From positions 1 to 64,000 of the forward strand of contig NZ_JNIK01000003.1 in the NCBI RefSeq assembly GCF_000701365.1: a stretch of 64,000 bases of DNA, given 5' to 3'. Shown here one piece after another: positions 24,293-33,902 of the stretch; within the stretch, counting starts at the first letter, position 1; the number at the start of each line of letters is the position of its first letter. The notes under the pieces were generated by a model that was not told the DNA's origin, did not search any database, and was given only the letters and a program-made list of their open reading frames with translations. The DNA comes from Blastococcus sp. URHD0036. GTDB taxonomy: Bacteria > Actinomycetota > Actinomycetes > Mycobacteriales > Geodermatophilaceae. Made by a program: the position numbers and the translations under genes.

Positions 24293-25219
24293 GTGACGAC
24301 CAACGACTTCGAGGGCCGGGTGGCCATCATCACCGGCGCCGGACGCGGGCTGGGGCGCAGCTACGCGCTGGCCCTGGCGGCGCGCGGCGCCAAGGTCGTG
24401 GTGAACGACCCGGGCTCCTCGGTGGACGGCGGCGCGAGCACGGAGGACGCGGCCGGCAGCGTGGTGGCCGAGATCCGTGCGGCCGGCGGCGAGGCGATCG
24501 CCGACCACGGCAGCGTCACCGACCCGGCCGCGGTGCGGTCGATGGTCGACGCCACCCTCGACGCGTTCGGCCGGGTCGACGTCCTGATCAACAACGCCGG
24601 CATCCTGCGCGACCGGTCGTTTCACAAGGTGGACCTGGACGACGTCCTCACGGTGCTCGACGTGCACCTCACCGGCACGCTGCGCTGCACGCACGCCGTC
24701 TGGCCGCTGATGCGCGACCAGGGCTACGGCCGGGTCCTGATGACGTCCTCGCAGAACGGGACCTACGGCAACTTCGGCCAGGCCGGCTACGCGACCGCCA
24801 AGGCCGCGGTGCTGGGACTCATGAAGGTCCTGGCGATCGAGGGCGCCTCGAAGGGCGTGCACACCAACACGATCGTCCCGGTCGCCCGGTCCCGGATGAC
24901 CGAGGGGACGATCATCGGCGACCAGACCGACGCCGAGAGCCTGCCCCCGGAGTCCGTGACCTCCGGCGTCGTCTACCTCGTCGGCGAGGACGCACCCAAC
25001 GGCGTGATCCTCAACGCCGGCGGCGGGGCGTTCTCGGTCACCGAGCTCCCCGAGACCCGGGGCGTCTTCCTCGGCCGGGACGCGCGGCCCGAGGACGTCC
25101 GCGACCACTGGGACGAGATCCGCGCCGGCGGCTACGTCGACGTCCTGGAGAACGGTCCGGCCCAGTTCACCAAGTTCCTGGGCATGGCCCGCGACGCGTC
25201 GGGCCGCGACGGGACCTGA
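24293..25219 (+). CDS. SDR, (3R)-hydroxyacyl-CoA dehydrogenase type
   Basis: A 308-residue short-chain dehydrogenase. The NAD motif ITGAGRGLGRSYALALA and the ND pair in VVVNDPGSSVDG match the dehydrogenase domain of peroxisomal multifunctional enzyme type 2. Catalytic residues are Ser in MTSSQNGTYG and Tyr/Lys in YATAKAAVLGLMK. The C-terminal ~60 residues extend past the usual SDR core. It would oxidise a 3-hydroxyacyl-CoA or hydroxysteroid-like substrate. The GTG at 24293 is preceded by GAGGGAG; the upstream frame to 24098 is low-complexity and rejected. It stands alone, with 252 bp upstream holding no recognised signal. Confidence 0.87.
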   Translation: MTTNDFEGRVAIITGAGRGLGRSYALALAARGAKVVVNDPGSSVDGGASTEDAAGSVVAEIRAAGGEAIADHGSVTDPAAVRSMVDATLDAFGRVDVLINNAGILRDRSFHKVDLDDVLTVLDVHLTGTLRCTHAVWPLMRDQGYGRVLMTSSQNGTYGNFGQAGYATAKAAVLGLMKVLAIEGASKGVHTNTIVPVARSRMTEGTIIGDQTDAESLPPESVTSGVVYLVGEDAPNGVILNAGGGAFSVTELPETRGVFLGRDARPEDVRDHWDEIRAGGYVDVLENGPAQFTKFLGMARDASGRDGT

Positions 25220-25490
25220 GCGGCCCGGCGGCGGGAGCCGGGCACGTCCACCGGGTCGTCGGGACGCCTAGACTCCCCGGCGACGCACCGTCCGACCCAG
25301 CCGATCGCCGGACGGCGATCTCCTCGGGCCGAGGTGCTGGGAGACGAGGACGCACCGATGGACGACGCGGGTACCGCATGACGGCGCCGTCCCGGATCGG
25401 GCAGCGGACACCGGAGCTGCCGGTCGTCGTCCTGCGGAGCGCCGTCTCCGCCGGGCGCAGGCACCTGTCGGCCCACGTACGGGCCGTGTC

Positions 25491-27329
25491 ATGAGCGAGA
25501 TCCGCGCCGCCCTGGACCCGGCCCGGCTCGCCGCCGTCACCGCCACCGGGCTCCTCGACACGACGGACGAGGAGGGCTTCGACCGGATCAGCAGCCTGGC
25601 CCGTCGGCTCCTCCACGCCCCGTTCGCGTTCCTGACCGTCGTCGACGACCGGCGTTCGTTCTGGAAGTCCCGGCAGGGGCTGGCCGAGGACGCCCCCCGG
25701 CAGAACACCCTGCAGGAGTCGTTCTGCCAGTACGTCGTCGACAGTGGCGAGCCCCTGGTGCTGGACGACGTGCGGCTCGACGAGCGGACGAGGGACAACC
25801 CCTCGATCCAGTCGATGGGCGTGGTGGCCTGGGCCGGTTTCCCGGTGCTCACCCCCGACGGGCACGTCCTCGGCACCTTGTGCGCCGTGGACACCGTCGC
25901 GCGGGAGTGGACGCCGGAGCAGGTGGCCTCGCTGGCCGACCTCGCCGCCATCGCCAGTCGCGAGGTCGCCCTGCGCGTGGCGGCAGCCGAGGCCGAGGCG
26001 GCGCGCGCCCACGCAGCCCTGCTCGGCCGCATCGGCGAGCTCCTGGTCGCCGGCCTGGACCTGCCCGCCGTGTGGTCGGCCGTCGCCCGGCTCGCCGTCC
26101 CGGCGCTCGGCGACCACGCGCTCGTCTACTCCGTGGAACGTGGGGGCACGCTGCTCCCCCGCGCCGTCGTGCACCGCGATCCGGGGCGTCAGGCCGAGCT
26201 CTCGGCCGCCACGGCGAGCACCGCACGCCACGTGCGGGACACCCACGGCCCCGGCGCCGTGGCGGCGAGCGGCAAGACACAGGTCCAGGTCGACCTGTCC
26301 GGACTGGCCGATCTGACCCCGGAACAGGAGTACCTGCGCGACACCTTCGGCGCCGTGCGTTCGGTGACCGTGCCCCTGCGCGCCAAGGGCGAGCTGATCG
26401 GGGTCCTGAACGTCGTCCGCACCGCCGACTCGGCGGCCTACACCGACGACGACGTCGCGCTCGTCGAGAGCATCGCCTCGCGCGCTGCGCTCGCCCTGGA
26501 CAACGCGCTGTCGTTCGACCTGGAGCGCAACCTCTCCCTGCACCTGCAGCGGGCGCTCCTCCCGCCACTGCTCCCCCAGCCCGACCACCTGCACATCGTC
26601 ACCCGCTACCAGCCCGCCGGCCGGGGACAGCTCGTGGGTGGCGACTGGTACGACGCCTTCCTGGACCGCTGCGGACTCACGAACCTGGTGATCGGCGACG
26701 TCGCGGGGCACGACATCGCCGCGGCGACCACCATGGGGCAGCTGCGGACCATGTTCCGCACGTTCGCGCACGACGGGCAGCGCGATCCGGCCGAGGTCCT
26801 CACCGCGATCGACGCCAGCCTCGGGGCCCTCGGGGACCCGGTGTTCGCCACGGCGCTCCTGGCGCGCATCGACCGCTTCGACCACGCCGAGCCCGCCCGC
26901 CGCCGAGAGGTCACCTGGTCCTCGGCGGGACACCTCCCCGCGCTGCTGCTGACCGTCGACGGCTCGGTACGGCTGCTGGAGGTGCACACCGACCCACCGC
27001 TCGGCCTCGGACCCGAGCTCACCGACGCACTGCCCGGCCGCCGGTCCCACACCGCCGTCCTGCCGCCGGCGGCGACGCTGGTGCTGTACACGGACGGGCT
27101 CGTCGAGCGACGCGGCGAGGACCTGGACGACGGGCTGCGGCGGCTGCTGGCCGCCGCGCAGGAGTACAGCGACCTGCCGCTCGACGAGTTCTGCGACTCG
27201 CTCATCGAGGCAGTCGACGGGGACGGCGACGACGACGTCGCGCTCATCGCGGTCCGGGCCTTCCCCGAGGACGAACCGCGACCTGCCGAGGCCGGACCCA
27301 CGGACACCCTCGGCGCGGCCGGCGACTGA
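25491..27329 (+). CDS. GAF-domain PP2C (SpoIIE/RsbU-type) phosphatase
   Basis: A 612-residue soluble signalling phosphatase. Residues ~15-160 form a first GAF domain (FAFLTVVDDRRSFWKSRQGL, SFCQYVVDSGEPLVLDD), ~180-340 a second GAF, and ~360-590 a PP2C_SIG/SpoIIE domain. The phosphatase domain has GGDWYDAF, VIGDVAGHDIAAAT, YTDGLVERRG and DDVALIAVR, the metal-binding aspartates being in GDWYD, GDVAGHD and DDVA. Such proteins dephosphorylate anti-anti-sigma factors in stress-sigma partner switching; no such partner genes are in the window. The upstream 271 bp hold no clear motif. Confidence 0.9.
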   Translation: MSEIRAALDPARLAAVTATGLLDTTDEEGFDRISSLARRLLHAPFAFLTVVDDRRSFWKSRQGLAEDAPRQNTLQESFCQYVVDSGEPLVLDDVRLDERTRDNPSIQSMGVVAWAGFPVLTPDGHVLGTLCAVDTVAREWTPEQVASLADLAAIASREVALRVAAAEAEAARAHAALLGRIGELLVAGLDLPAVWSAVARLAVPALGDHALVYSVERGGTLLPRAVVHRDPGRQAELSAATASTARHVRDTHGPGAVAASGKTQVQVDLSGLADLTPEQEYLRDTFGAVRSVTVPLRAKGELIGVLNVVRTADSAAYTDDDVALVESIASRAALALDNALSFDLERNLSLHLQRALLPPLLPQPDHLHIVTRYQPAGRGQLVGGDWYDAFLDRCGLTNLVIGDVAGHDIAAATTMGQLRTMFRTFAHDGQRDPAEVLTAIDASLGALGDPVFATALLARIDRFDHAEPARRREVTWSSAGHLPALLLTVDGSVRLLEVHTDPPLGLGPELTDALPGRRSHTAVLPPAATLVLYTDGLVERRGEDLDDGLRRLLAAAQEYSDLPLDEFCDSLIEAVDGDGDDDVALIAVRAFPEDEPRPAEAGPTDTLGAAGD

Positions 27330-27339
27330 TCGGCTGCGC

Positions 27340-27690
27340 TCAGCGGGCGCGCGCGTCCAGGAGCTGGAGCAGGTCGTGCGCCGCGAGCTCGATCTCCTTG
27401 TGCCCCCACTCCGCCGCGCGGTAGTGGCAGGCGATGATCCCCATGCGGTGGACGCGGCGGAAGTCGCCGTAGACGAAGCCGTACCGGGCCTTCGTGCCGT
27501 CCGTGGCGCCCTCGGTGAGCCCGAGGTGCCAGGCCGCGTAGTCTTCCCAGGAGTGCCGCTCCAGGTAGCCGTTCTCGTCCGCCGCCGAGGGCTGGACGCG
27601 ACCCCACTCGCTGCGCAGGACGTACTGGCGCGCCTCGATCAGCCGCCGCGCGTGGGCGACCCCGGCCTCGTTCACCACGTACTCCGCCAT
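27340..27690 (-). CDS. Conserved hypothetical protein, 116 aa
   Basis: A soluble 116-residue protein opening MAEYVVNEAGVAHARRLIEA, with a central WEDYAAWHLGLTEGA and a C-terminal RAAEWGHKEIELAAHDLLQLL. I do not recognise a functional domain. The composition is typical of the host, and the gene ends 10 bp from the convergent PP2C gene. ATG at 27690 follows the hydrolase stop (27703 region) by 12 bp, so it is likely cotranscribed with the lipoprotein hydrolase upstream. Confidence 0.72.
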   Translation of the reverse strand: MAEYVVNEAGVAHARRLIEARQYVLRSEWGRVQPSAADENGYLERHSWEDYAAWHLGLTEGATDGTKARYGFVYGDFRRVHRMGIIACHYRAAEWGHKEIELAAHDLLQLLDARAR

Positions 27691-27702
27691 CGCCGGAGCC
27701 TC

Positions 27703-29244
27703 TCAGCCGGCGGCGGTGTACGCGGTGCGGGCGGCGGTGAGCAGGCCCGCGCGCTCGGTCTCGTCGAGGTAGCCGTCCTCGACCGCGGCGTCGAGCGCGG
27801 CCGTGTACTCCGTCAGGTAGCCGTCCACGTCGCCATAGCGGTCCGCGAGCTCCGCGGCGGAGAAGGGCTGCCAGCCGCCGAAGTTGCCGCAGATGCTAGT
27901 CAGCCCGTCGATCTCCACCGGCGGCAGGGAGACCGGCGTCGGCCGGCCCAGCGGCGCCTCGGCGTCCGGGAACCGCACGCCGCCGACCGGCTGGCCGCTG
28001 TCCTCGTCGACCGCGGGGACCTGCAGCTCGACGCCGGGCAGCCCGTTGAACGACTCGGGCGAGCCGGCCGGCGCGTCCTCCAGGGTGAACAGCGCGGGAT
28101 CCGGCAGACCGCCGTCGCCGGCCACGACCCCGGCCAGCCGGACGACGAGCGTGCGCAGGAACGGGCCGTAGTCGACCGGGTTGAGCGGCACCTGCACCCC
28201 GCCGTTGCAGCCGAAGCCGCCACCGCCGTCGGGGTTCGTCGCGCCGAAGACGAGCGCGGGGCCGGCGACGGTCGAGGCGTGCGGTGCGGGCCAGTCGTAG
28301 CGGACGACGCCCTCGGGGAGGTCGTCGCCGGCGGCGACGCTCGCCCGGAGCCGGTAGTAGTCGGTGTAGTTGGCGACGTCGACGAACAGCGGGTCGCTGT
28401 CGGGCCGGGTGAGCAGCTCGTCGTAGGTCAGCGGCTCGCCGTCCTGCAGCGCGTAGGGCGTCTGCACGGCGCCGTCGGCGAGCTGGTTGATCGCCAGCCA
28501 GTTGCCGGTGCCGTCGAGGGCGACGGCGGCGTCGTAGACCCCGCCCTCGGGGCCGGCGTTGAAGCCCTCGGCGACGAAGGTGTCGACGAACCACCCGGCC
28601 TGGCTCACGCCGGCGAGGATCGAACCGCCGAACTCGGGGATGTCCGACGTGCCGACGGGGCGGGTCGCGCCCTCGAGCATGCGGCCGAAGTCCCGCACGA
28701 TGACCTCGCCGACCCCCTGCGCGTCCTCCGGCACGCCCGCGGCGATGCCGGTCTGCCACTGCACGCGGGCGTAGGACAGCCCCCCGGTGGCCAGCGCGCC
28801 GTCCCCCAGGTCGGCGGGGCCGGGCTGGGCCGGCTGCAGGGAGCGGAGGAACAGGGCGAGCCCGCGGTTCTCCGCCTCGACGAGGACGACGCCGCCGTTG
28901 GTCGCCGCTTCGGGGGTGACCACCTCGAATCCCGCGGTGTAGGCGTAGCGGCCGTCGGCGTCCTTCGGCAGGTCCTCGAGCCCGGCCACCTCCTCCGCCG
29001 GGTCGACGACGCCGGACAGGGTGCCGGTGATCCGCAGCCACGGCTCCCCGCCGACCAGGACCGGGGTGGTCGTCGCCTCGACGCCGGTGATCGCCGAGCT
29101 GAGCTCGGGCGCCGCGCTCGGGCTGCTGCTCCCGGCGGCCGGCCCGTCGTCGGGGTCCGAGGTGCACGCCGCGGTGGCGAGCAGCGCGACGCACACCGTC
29201 CCGGCGGCGGTGCGGCGGGAGAGCCCGGAGGGCAGCGGGGACAT
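27703..29244 (-). CDS. Exported lipoprotein, alpha/beta hydrolase domain-containing
   Basis: A 513-residue secreted protein. The signal sequence ends in lipobox LLATAAC (Cys ~27) followed by a Ser/Pro/Ala-rich linker. The body resembles the alpha/beta hydrolase domain family often annotated only as such in actinobacteria. A nucleophile-elbow-like GVSQAGWF lies near residue 210 (usual form GxSQxGR), and family blocks FVVVTP-like FEVVTPEAATNGG and HASTVAGPALVFGA are visible. The substrate is unknown; esterase activity is the usual guess. ATG at 29244 has AGAGGAA upstream. Confidence 0.8.
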   Translation of the reverse strand: MSPLPSGLSRRTAAGTVCVALLATAACTSDPDDGPAAGSSSPSAAPELSSAITGVEATTTPVLVGGEPWLRITGTLSGVVDPAEEVAGLEDLPKDADGRYAYTAGFEVVTPEAATNGGVVLVEAENRGLALFLRSLQPAQPGPADLGDGALATGGLSYARVQWQTGIAAGVPEDAQGVGEVIVRDFGRMLEGATRPVGTSDIPEFGGSILAGVSQAGWFVDTFVAEGFNAGPEGGVYDAAVALDGTGNWLAINQLADGAVQTPYALQDGEPLTYDELLTRPDSDPLFVDVANYTDYYRLRASVAAGDDLPEGVVRYDWPAPHASTVAGPALVFGATNPDGGGGFGCNGGVQVPLNPVDYGPFLRTLVVRLAGVVAGDGGLPDPALFTLEDAPAGSPESFNGLPGVELQVPAVDEDSGQPVGGVRFPDAEAPLGRPTPVSLPPVEIDGLTSICGNFGGWQPFSAAELADRYGDVDGYLTEYTAALDAAVEDGYLDETERAGLLTAARTAYTAAG

Positions 29245-29400
29245 GGAGGGTGTTCCTCTCGTCGTCGGGAGGAGACCGGGCGGGCTCGGATCGATCTAGC
29301 CACAGCACGGGTCCGGACGCGCGCACCGCGACACAGCTGTGACCAACCGTTCCCGGGATCGCCCGGATCCCGCGCCGGCACCGGCTGGTAGAACCGCGGC

Positions 29401-30048
29401 ATGACCACCGGGGCGCCCGTGCTCCTCGTCCTGGACCTCGTGGGCGTGTTCGCCTTCGCCCTCAACGGGGCGCTGACCGCGCTGCGCGGAGCCCGGCTCG
29501 ACGTCGTCGGTGTCGTCACGCTCGGCATGATCACCGCGCTCGGCGGCGGGATCATCCGCGACGTCCTCCTGGGCGACCTGCCACCGGCCACCTTCCAGGA
29601 CTGGCGCTACCTCGCCGTCGCGGCCGGCGGCGGGCTCCTCGTGGCCGTCGCCGCGCGCCACGTCGAGCGGCTCGCCACCCCGATCACCGTGCTCGACGCG
29701 GCGGGGCTGGGCCTGTTCGCCGTCACCGGCACCGGCAAGGCCCTCGACCTGGGGCTGGGCCCCGCGCAGGCAGTCATCCTCGGCGCGGTCACCGGGGTGG
29801 GCGGGGGCACGCTGCGCGACGTCCTCGTCCGCCGGGTCCCCTCGGTGCTGAGCAGCGGGCTCTACGCCGTCCCCGCCCTCATCGCCGCCACGGCCACCGC
29901 GATCGTGGTCGAGCTGGGCGTCGAGAGCGTGGGGACGGCGATCGGCGCGGCCGTCCTCTGCTTCCTCGTCCGGATGGCCGGGGTGCGCTTCGACCTGCAC
30001 GTCCCGGGACCGCGCGCGGCGCCCGGCTGGACCCCCGACGACGGGTAG
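29401..30048 (+). CDS. Trimeric intracellular cation channel family protein (UPF0126)
   Basis: A 215-residue integral membrane protein with about six to seven helices in two homologous halves. Each half has the family motif GGGxxRD: GGGIIRDVLLGDLPP and GGGTLRDVLVRRVPS. This places it in the bacterial TRIC/YicG family, potassium-selective channels by homology, although older annotation suggests glycine transport. The C-terminus is a short charged tail. It is convergent with the hot-dog gene, whose stop abuts its own (30048/30049). Confidence 0.88.
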   Translation: MTTGAPVLLVLDLVGVFAFALNGALTALRGARLDVVGVVTLGMITALGGGIIRDVLLGDLPPATFQDWRYLAVAAGGGLLVAVAARHVERLATPITVLDAAGLGLFAVTGTGKALDLGLGPAQAVILGAVTGVGGGTLRDVLVRRVPSVLSSGLYAVPALIAATATAIVVELGVESVGTAIGAAVLCFLVRMAGVRFDLHVPGPRAAPGWTPDDG

Positions 30049-30960
30049 TCATCCAGCGGAGTCGGGGTGCCCCGCGTAGGAGTCCTTGAAGACGCCGACG
30101 TGCAGCAGCGTCGTCGCGGTGAGCTCGCCGGTCGCGGCGTCGACGATGCGGGTCGAGGTCCAGTAGGACTCCGTGCGCCGGCTCTGCCCGAGCCCCTCCA
30201 GGCGGTGCTCCAGGAGGTAGTCGTGCTCGGCGAACACCGGGCCGGCGACCAGCTGCACCTCGAGGTCCAGGAACAGGGCGGTCGACGGCGAGCGCACCGG
30301 CCAGGCGACCGGCCGCTGGTGGGCGAGCACGCTGACCATCTCCAGGGGCACGATGGCCCGGCCCCACGGCGAGCCGGCGGCGCCCTCGTCGGTGTACCAG
30401 GGGTGCGGCTCGGTGATCCGCGCCAGCTTCTCGTCGAGGGAGAAGGGGTACAGCGGGCCGGAGCTCTCGCCGCGGCGGATCCGGACGGGTTCGGGATCGG
30501 CGGAGGTGGCGCCCACCTCCAGCTGGTCGAGGACGTACAGCCGGCCGGGATCGGAGACCCGCGCCAGGCGACGGCGCACCTCGGTGTCCTCGCCGGCCGG
30601 GCCGACGGTCGCCGTCCCGGTGAGGACCGGGGTCCCGTCGTCGCGGGTCGCGGTGACCGTGCCGGTGCGCCCGTCCGTGGTCAGCGAGGCCTGCACCTGC
30701 TGGCCCTCCACGACCATGGTCCGGAAGTGCGCGCTCAGGCAGCCCGAGGTGAACCAGCGCTCGCCCCAGACCGCGGTGGCCAGCGGGTCCACCTGGCTGA
30801 AGTGGGTCGGCCCCTCGATCGGCGCACCGGTCAGGCCGAGCGCGCCGGCGGTCGCGGGGTCGTGGACGCTCCGCTCCCCCGCCCGCACCTCCTGCTCGAC
30901 CAGCATCTGGGCCGGCGAGCGCCACGGCCCCGTGATCGTCACCTCGGTCTCGAACAGCAC
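30049..30960 (-). CDS. Hot-dog fold (MaoC-like) acyl thioester protein
   Basis: About 303 residues with the look of a double hot-dog protein: N-terminal PIEGPTHFSQVDPLATAVWG and SGCLSAHFRTMVVEGQQVQA, then a C-terminal VPLEMVSVLAHQRPVAWPVR and ALFLDLEVQLVAGPVFAEHD. The FRTMVVEGQQVQ block recalls the MaoC dehydratase/thioesterase group that acts on enoyl- or acyl-CoA. Assignment to hydratase or thioesterase is uncertain. The GTG at 30960 is preceded by GGGAGG at 9 nt, 26 bp after the quinone oxidoreductase stop, so the two form an operon. Confidence 0.72.
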   Translation of the reverse strand: MLFETEVTITGPWRSPAQMLVEQEVRAGERSVHDPATAGALGLTGAPIEGPTHFSQVDPLATAVWGERWFTSGCLSAHFRTMVVEGQQVQASLTTDGRTGTVTATRDDGTPVLTGTATVGPAGEDTEVRRRLARVSDPGRLYVLDQLEVGATSADPEPVRIRRGESSGPLYPFSLDEKLARITEPHPWYTDEGAAGSPWGRAIVPLEMVSVLAHQRPVAWPVRSPSTALFLDLEVQLVAGPVFAEHDYLLEHRLEGLGQSRRTESYWTSTRIVDAATGELTATTLLHVGVFKDSYAGHPDSAG

Positions 30961-30986
30961 GTCGTCGTCCCTCCCGGGATGCGGAG

Positions 30987-31958
30987 TCAGCGGACGGTGA
31001 GCAGGACCTTGCCCTGGGCGCGGCGCTCGTCGAGCTCGAGGAGGGCCTGCGTCGCCTCCTCGAGCGGGAACTGCGCGCCGAGGACCGGGTCGAGCTTCCC
31101 GGCCTCCAGCAGCGGCAGCAGGTCGGCCCACTGCTCCTGCAGGTAGTCCAGGCCCCGGCTCATCCAGAACGCGCCCCACCCGACGCCGACCACCGAGATG
31201 TTGTTCAGCAGCAGCCGGTTCACCTTGACGGTGGGGATGTCCCCGCCGGTGAAGCCGATGACCAGCAGTCGCCCCTCGACGGCGAGGCTGCGCAGCGAGT
31301 CGGTGAACCGGTCACCGCCCACCGGGTCGACGACGACGTCGACACCACGGCCGTCGGTGAGCTCCTTCACCTGCTCGCGGAAGCCCTCGGCGAGGACGAC
31401 GTCGGTGGCGCCGGCGGCCCGGGCGGTCTCGATCTTCGCCTCGGACGACGTCACCGCGATGACCCGGTTGCCCAGGGCGGAGGCGAGCTGCACGGCCGCC
31501 GTCCCGATGCCGCCGGCGGCGCCGTGCACGAGCACCGTCTCGCCCTCGCTCAGCCGGCCGCGGTGGACCAGGCCGAAGTGCACGGTCAGGTAGTTCATGG
31601 GCAGCGCGGCCCCCTGCGCGAAGCTGAGCCGGTCCGGCAGCGGGAACACCATGCGCGGGTCGGCCGCCACCACCTCGGCGTAGCCGGCGCTGCCGTTGAA
31701 CGCGGCCACCCGGTCGCCCGCGCGGACGGCGGCGCCCTCCGGCGCGTACCGGACCACCCCGGCGACCTCGGACCCGGGCACGAACGGCAGCGGCGGCTGG
31801 ATCTGGTACTTCCCGCGGCTCTGCAGCACCTCGGGGAACGTGACGCCGGCCGAGTGCACGTCGATCACGACCTGGTCGCCGCCGGCGGCCGGCTCCTCGA
31901 TCTCCACGACGCGCAGCGCGCCGGGGCCGTCGAGGGTCTGGATCTGGACTGCGCGCAC
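30987..31958 (-). CDS. NADPH:quinone oxidoreductase, zinc-free MDR type
   Basis: A 323-residue medium-chain dehydrogenase/reductase. N-terminal GroES-like domain carries PFVPGSEVAGVV and GDRVAAFNGSAGYAE; the Rossmann domain has VHGAAGGIGTAAVQLA and VDPVGGDRF. Zinc-ligand Cys residues are absent, as in the quinone oxidoreductase/ETR subgroup. It reduces quinones or enoyl substrates with NADPH. The GTG at 31958 has GGAGGAA 6 nt upstream, which sets the start well inside the longer frame to 32534. It lies 113 bp after the old yellow enzyme gene and 26 bp before the hot-dog gene. Confidence 0.88.
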   Translation of the reverse strand: MRAVQIQTLDGPGALRVVEIEEPAAGGDQVVIDVHSAGVTFPEVLQSRGKYQIQPPLPFVPGSEVAGVVRYAPEGAAVRAGDRVAAFNGSAGYAEVVAADPRMVFPLPDRLSFAQGAALPMNYLTVHFGLVHRGRLSEGETVLVHGAAGGIGTAAVQLASALGNRVIAVTSSEAKIETARAAGATDVVLAEGFREQVKELTDGRGVDVVVDPVGGDRFTDSLRSLAVEGRLLVIGFTGGDIPTVKVNRLLLNNISVVGVGWGAFWMSRGLDYLQEQWADLLPLLEAGKLDPVLGAQFPLEEATQALLELDERRAQGKVLLTVR

Positions 31959-32071
31959 GTCGGTTCCTCCGGCTCGATGAGGGGCTGGTGCCCTGTGTCT
32001 ACCCGAGAGCCCTCCCCGCGTCGTCCGCACCTGCTCTCGCGCCGGGCCCCGGATCGGGGACGGGTCCGCAC

Positions 32072-33139
32072 CTACGGCGTGACGACCCCGCGGAAGTTGC
32101 TGCGCAGGTAGTCGACGAACGGCGGCGAGACGTCCTGGGCGGCCAGGTACCCGGCGTCCACGGGTCCCGCCTCCGGCTCCCAAGCGGGATCCCGGGCCAG
32201 GTCGGCGAACTCGGCGTTCAGGATCGCCGCCCGGCCGACGAACGCGAGGTCGGCTCCCCGCTCGAGGACGGCGGCCGCGTCGGCCGGCGTGCGGACCTTG
32301 CCGGCCACCCCGAGCCGGACGTCGCCGCGCGGCAGCTCGGCGAACAGCTCCAGCAGCGGCAGCCGCTGGGCGTCCTCGTCGACCGAGTGCTTGGTGACGT
32401 CCCACAGCGACAGGTCCAGGTAGTCCAGCTCCGCGCGCCGGTAGAGCTCCTCGACGAGCTCGCGGACCTCGAGCGTGCGCAGGCCGAACCGCTCCACGGA
32501 CAGCCGCAGGCCCAGCTGGAGGTCCGGGCCGCACGCCGCGCGGATCCCGGCCAGCACCTCCAGGAGCAGCCGTGCGCGGTTCTCCGGCGACCCGCCGTAG
32601 GCGTCGGTCCGGCGGTTGGTCTCCGCGGAGAGGAACTGGGTCAGCACGTAGCCGTGCGCCCCGTGCACCTCGACGCCGTCGAACCCGGCCCGCTCCGCGC
32701 GCACCGCGGCGGCGACGAAGTCGGCCCCGAGCTGCTGGACCTCCTCGGTGGTCAGCGCCCTGGCCCCGTCCAGCTCGGAGGCCGACACCGGGTCGGCCAC
32801 CTCCGCGCGGTCGGCGCGGGCACCCGCGTGGTGCAGCTGCACGGCACTGCGGGTGCCGGTCTCCCGCAGGTCGGTCGCCAGGCTCGTGAGGCCGTCGAGG
32901 AAGACGTCGGAGTGGATCGCCAACTGGCCGCCGAACCCCTGGCCATTGGGCTGCACGTGCGAGGCGCAGGTCATGGTGAGCCCGAACCCGCCGCGCGCCC
33001 GGCGCAGCAGCCAGGTCCGCTCCGCCTCCGACAGCGTGCCGTCGGCGTGGCTCTGCCGGTTCGTCAGCGGCGCCAGCGCCAGCCGGTTGGGCAGCGGCCG
33101 GCCGTGCGCGAGCGGCAGCGGTGCGAAGAGATCGGGCAC
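32072..33139 (-). CDS. Old yellow enzyme family FMN oxidoreductase
   Basis: A 355-residue TIM-barrel flavoprotein of the NADH:flavin oxidoreductase family. It opens RLALAPLTNRQSHADGTLSE, has VQLHHAGARA, the substrate-binding GVEVHGAHGYVLTQFLS with its His, and the phosphate-binding NRRTDAYGGSPENRARL block. The C-terminal GADLAFVGRAAILN completes the FMN site. It reduces activated alkenes such as 2-enones. GTG at 33139 is the family-like start. Together with the downstream quinone reductase and hot-dog genes it may process enone or enoyl compounds, which is inference from context. Confidence 0.9.
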   Translation of the reverse strand: MPDLFAPLPLAHGRPLPNRLALAPLTNRQSHADGTLSEAERTWLLRRARGGFGLTMTCASHVQPNGQGFGGQLAIHSDVFLDGLTSLATDLRETGTRSAVQLHHAGARADRAEVADPVSASELDGARALTTEEVQQLGADFVAAAVRAERAGFDGVEVHGAHGYVLTQFLSAETNRRTDAYGGSPENRARLLLEVLAGIRAACGPDLQLGLRLSVERFGLRTLEVRELVEELYRRAELDYLDLSLWDVTKHSVDEDAQRLPLLELFAELPRGDVRLGVAGKVRTPADAAAVLERGADLAFVGRAAILNAEFADLARDPAWEPEAGPVDAGYLAAQDVSPPFVDYLRSNFRGVVTP

Positions 33140-33196
33140 CCCGGCAACCTAGCCGCGGTCGGTCCCCGTGCCGGGGCCGGTGCCCGGATCGGGAGG

Positions 33197-33463
33197 TCAG
33201 GCCACCAGTGCGGCGGCGGAGGCGCCCAGCCGGTGCGCGTCGACGGCGTCGCGGGACCCCTGGACGACGGCCCAGGCGGCGATGATCGCGTCGACCCCGG
33301 CCTGGATGTCGGCGGCCGGGACGAAGCGGACCGGCGCCGGCGCGGCCGCGGCGGGCATGCCGATCTCGGCGAGACGGGCGACCAGGTCGCCGTCCTCCAG
33401 GTCCTCGACGTCGACGAGCGCGACGGGCTGCGGTGCGGCGGTGGCGGCGGTGATGAGGTCCAT
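33197..33463 (-). CDS. Small hypothetical protein, 88 aa
   Basis: An 88-residue Ala-rich soluble protein beginning [20 protein letters not shown] with a central acidic stretch and [20 protein letters not shown]. No domain is recognised. GGGAG precedes ATG 33463, and the frame upstream of it is the antisense of the cold shock leader. The stop lies 57 bp before the old yellow enzyme start, so cotranscription is possible. Confidence is moderate because composition alone supports many frames here. Confidence 0.5.
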   Translation of the reverse strand: MDLITAATAAPQPVALVDVEDLEDGDLVARLAEIGMPAAAAPAPVRFVPAADIQAGVDAIIAAWAVVQGSRDAVDAHRLGASAAALVA

Positions 33464-33680
33464 GACGGTGCTCCCTGCGTGTCCGTGGCCGGTTCCTCCG
33501 GCACGGACGACTCTCGGGCGCGCGCCGCAGCGCAACCGCCGGGATTCCGCAGGATCAGCACAAGAAGCAGACGGCGGCCGACGCTCCCCTGGACCGGGCG
33601 GAACGGCTATGGTCTGCGTCGTCGGGAAGGCCCTGCGATATGGCAGGACCCCGATGCACCACCGCAGCAAGGAGCGAGCA

Positions 33681-33884
33681 ATGCCCGAAGGAACAGTGAA
33701 GTGGTTCAACGCTGAGAAGGGGTTCGGCTTCGCCACCCCCGACGGTGGCGGACCGGACGTGTTCGTCCACTACTCGGCCATCCAGTCCAGCGGTTACCGC
33801 TCGCTCGACGAGGGCCAGCGGATCGCGTTCGACATCGAGCAGGGCCAGAAGGGCCCGCAGGCGGCGAACGTCACCCCCCTCTGA
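33681..33884 (+). CDS. Cold shock protein, CspA family
   Basis: A 67-residue OB-fold protein that binds single-stranded RNA or DNA. It carries RNP1 [10 protein letters not shown] and RNP2 VFVHYSAIQ, and starts with the invariant [20 protein letters not shown] lies 8 nt before the ATG. The ~140 bp upstream (33540-33680) contain no gene and may be the long structured leader usual for cold shock mRNAs, although no specific element is recognised. A strong hairpin follows. Confidence 0.95.
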   Translation: MPEGTVKWFNAEKGFGFATPDGGGPDVFVHYSAIQSSGYRSLDEGQRIAFDIEQGQKGPQAANVTPL

Positions 33885-33902
33885 TCCTCCCCGATCAGTT
33901 CG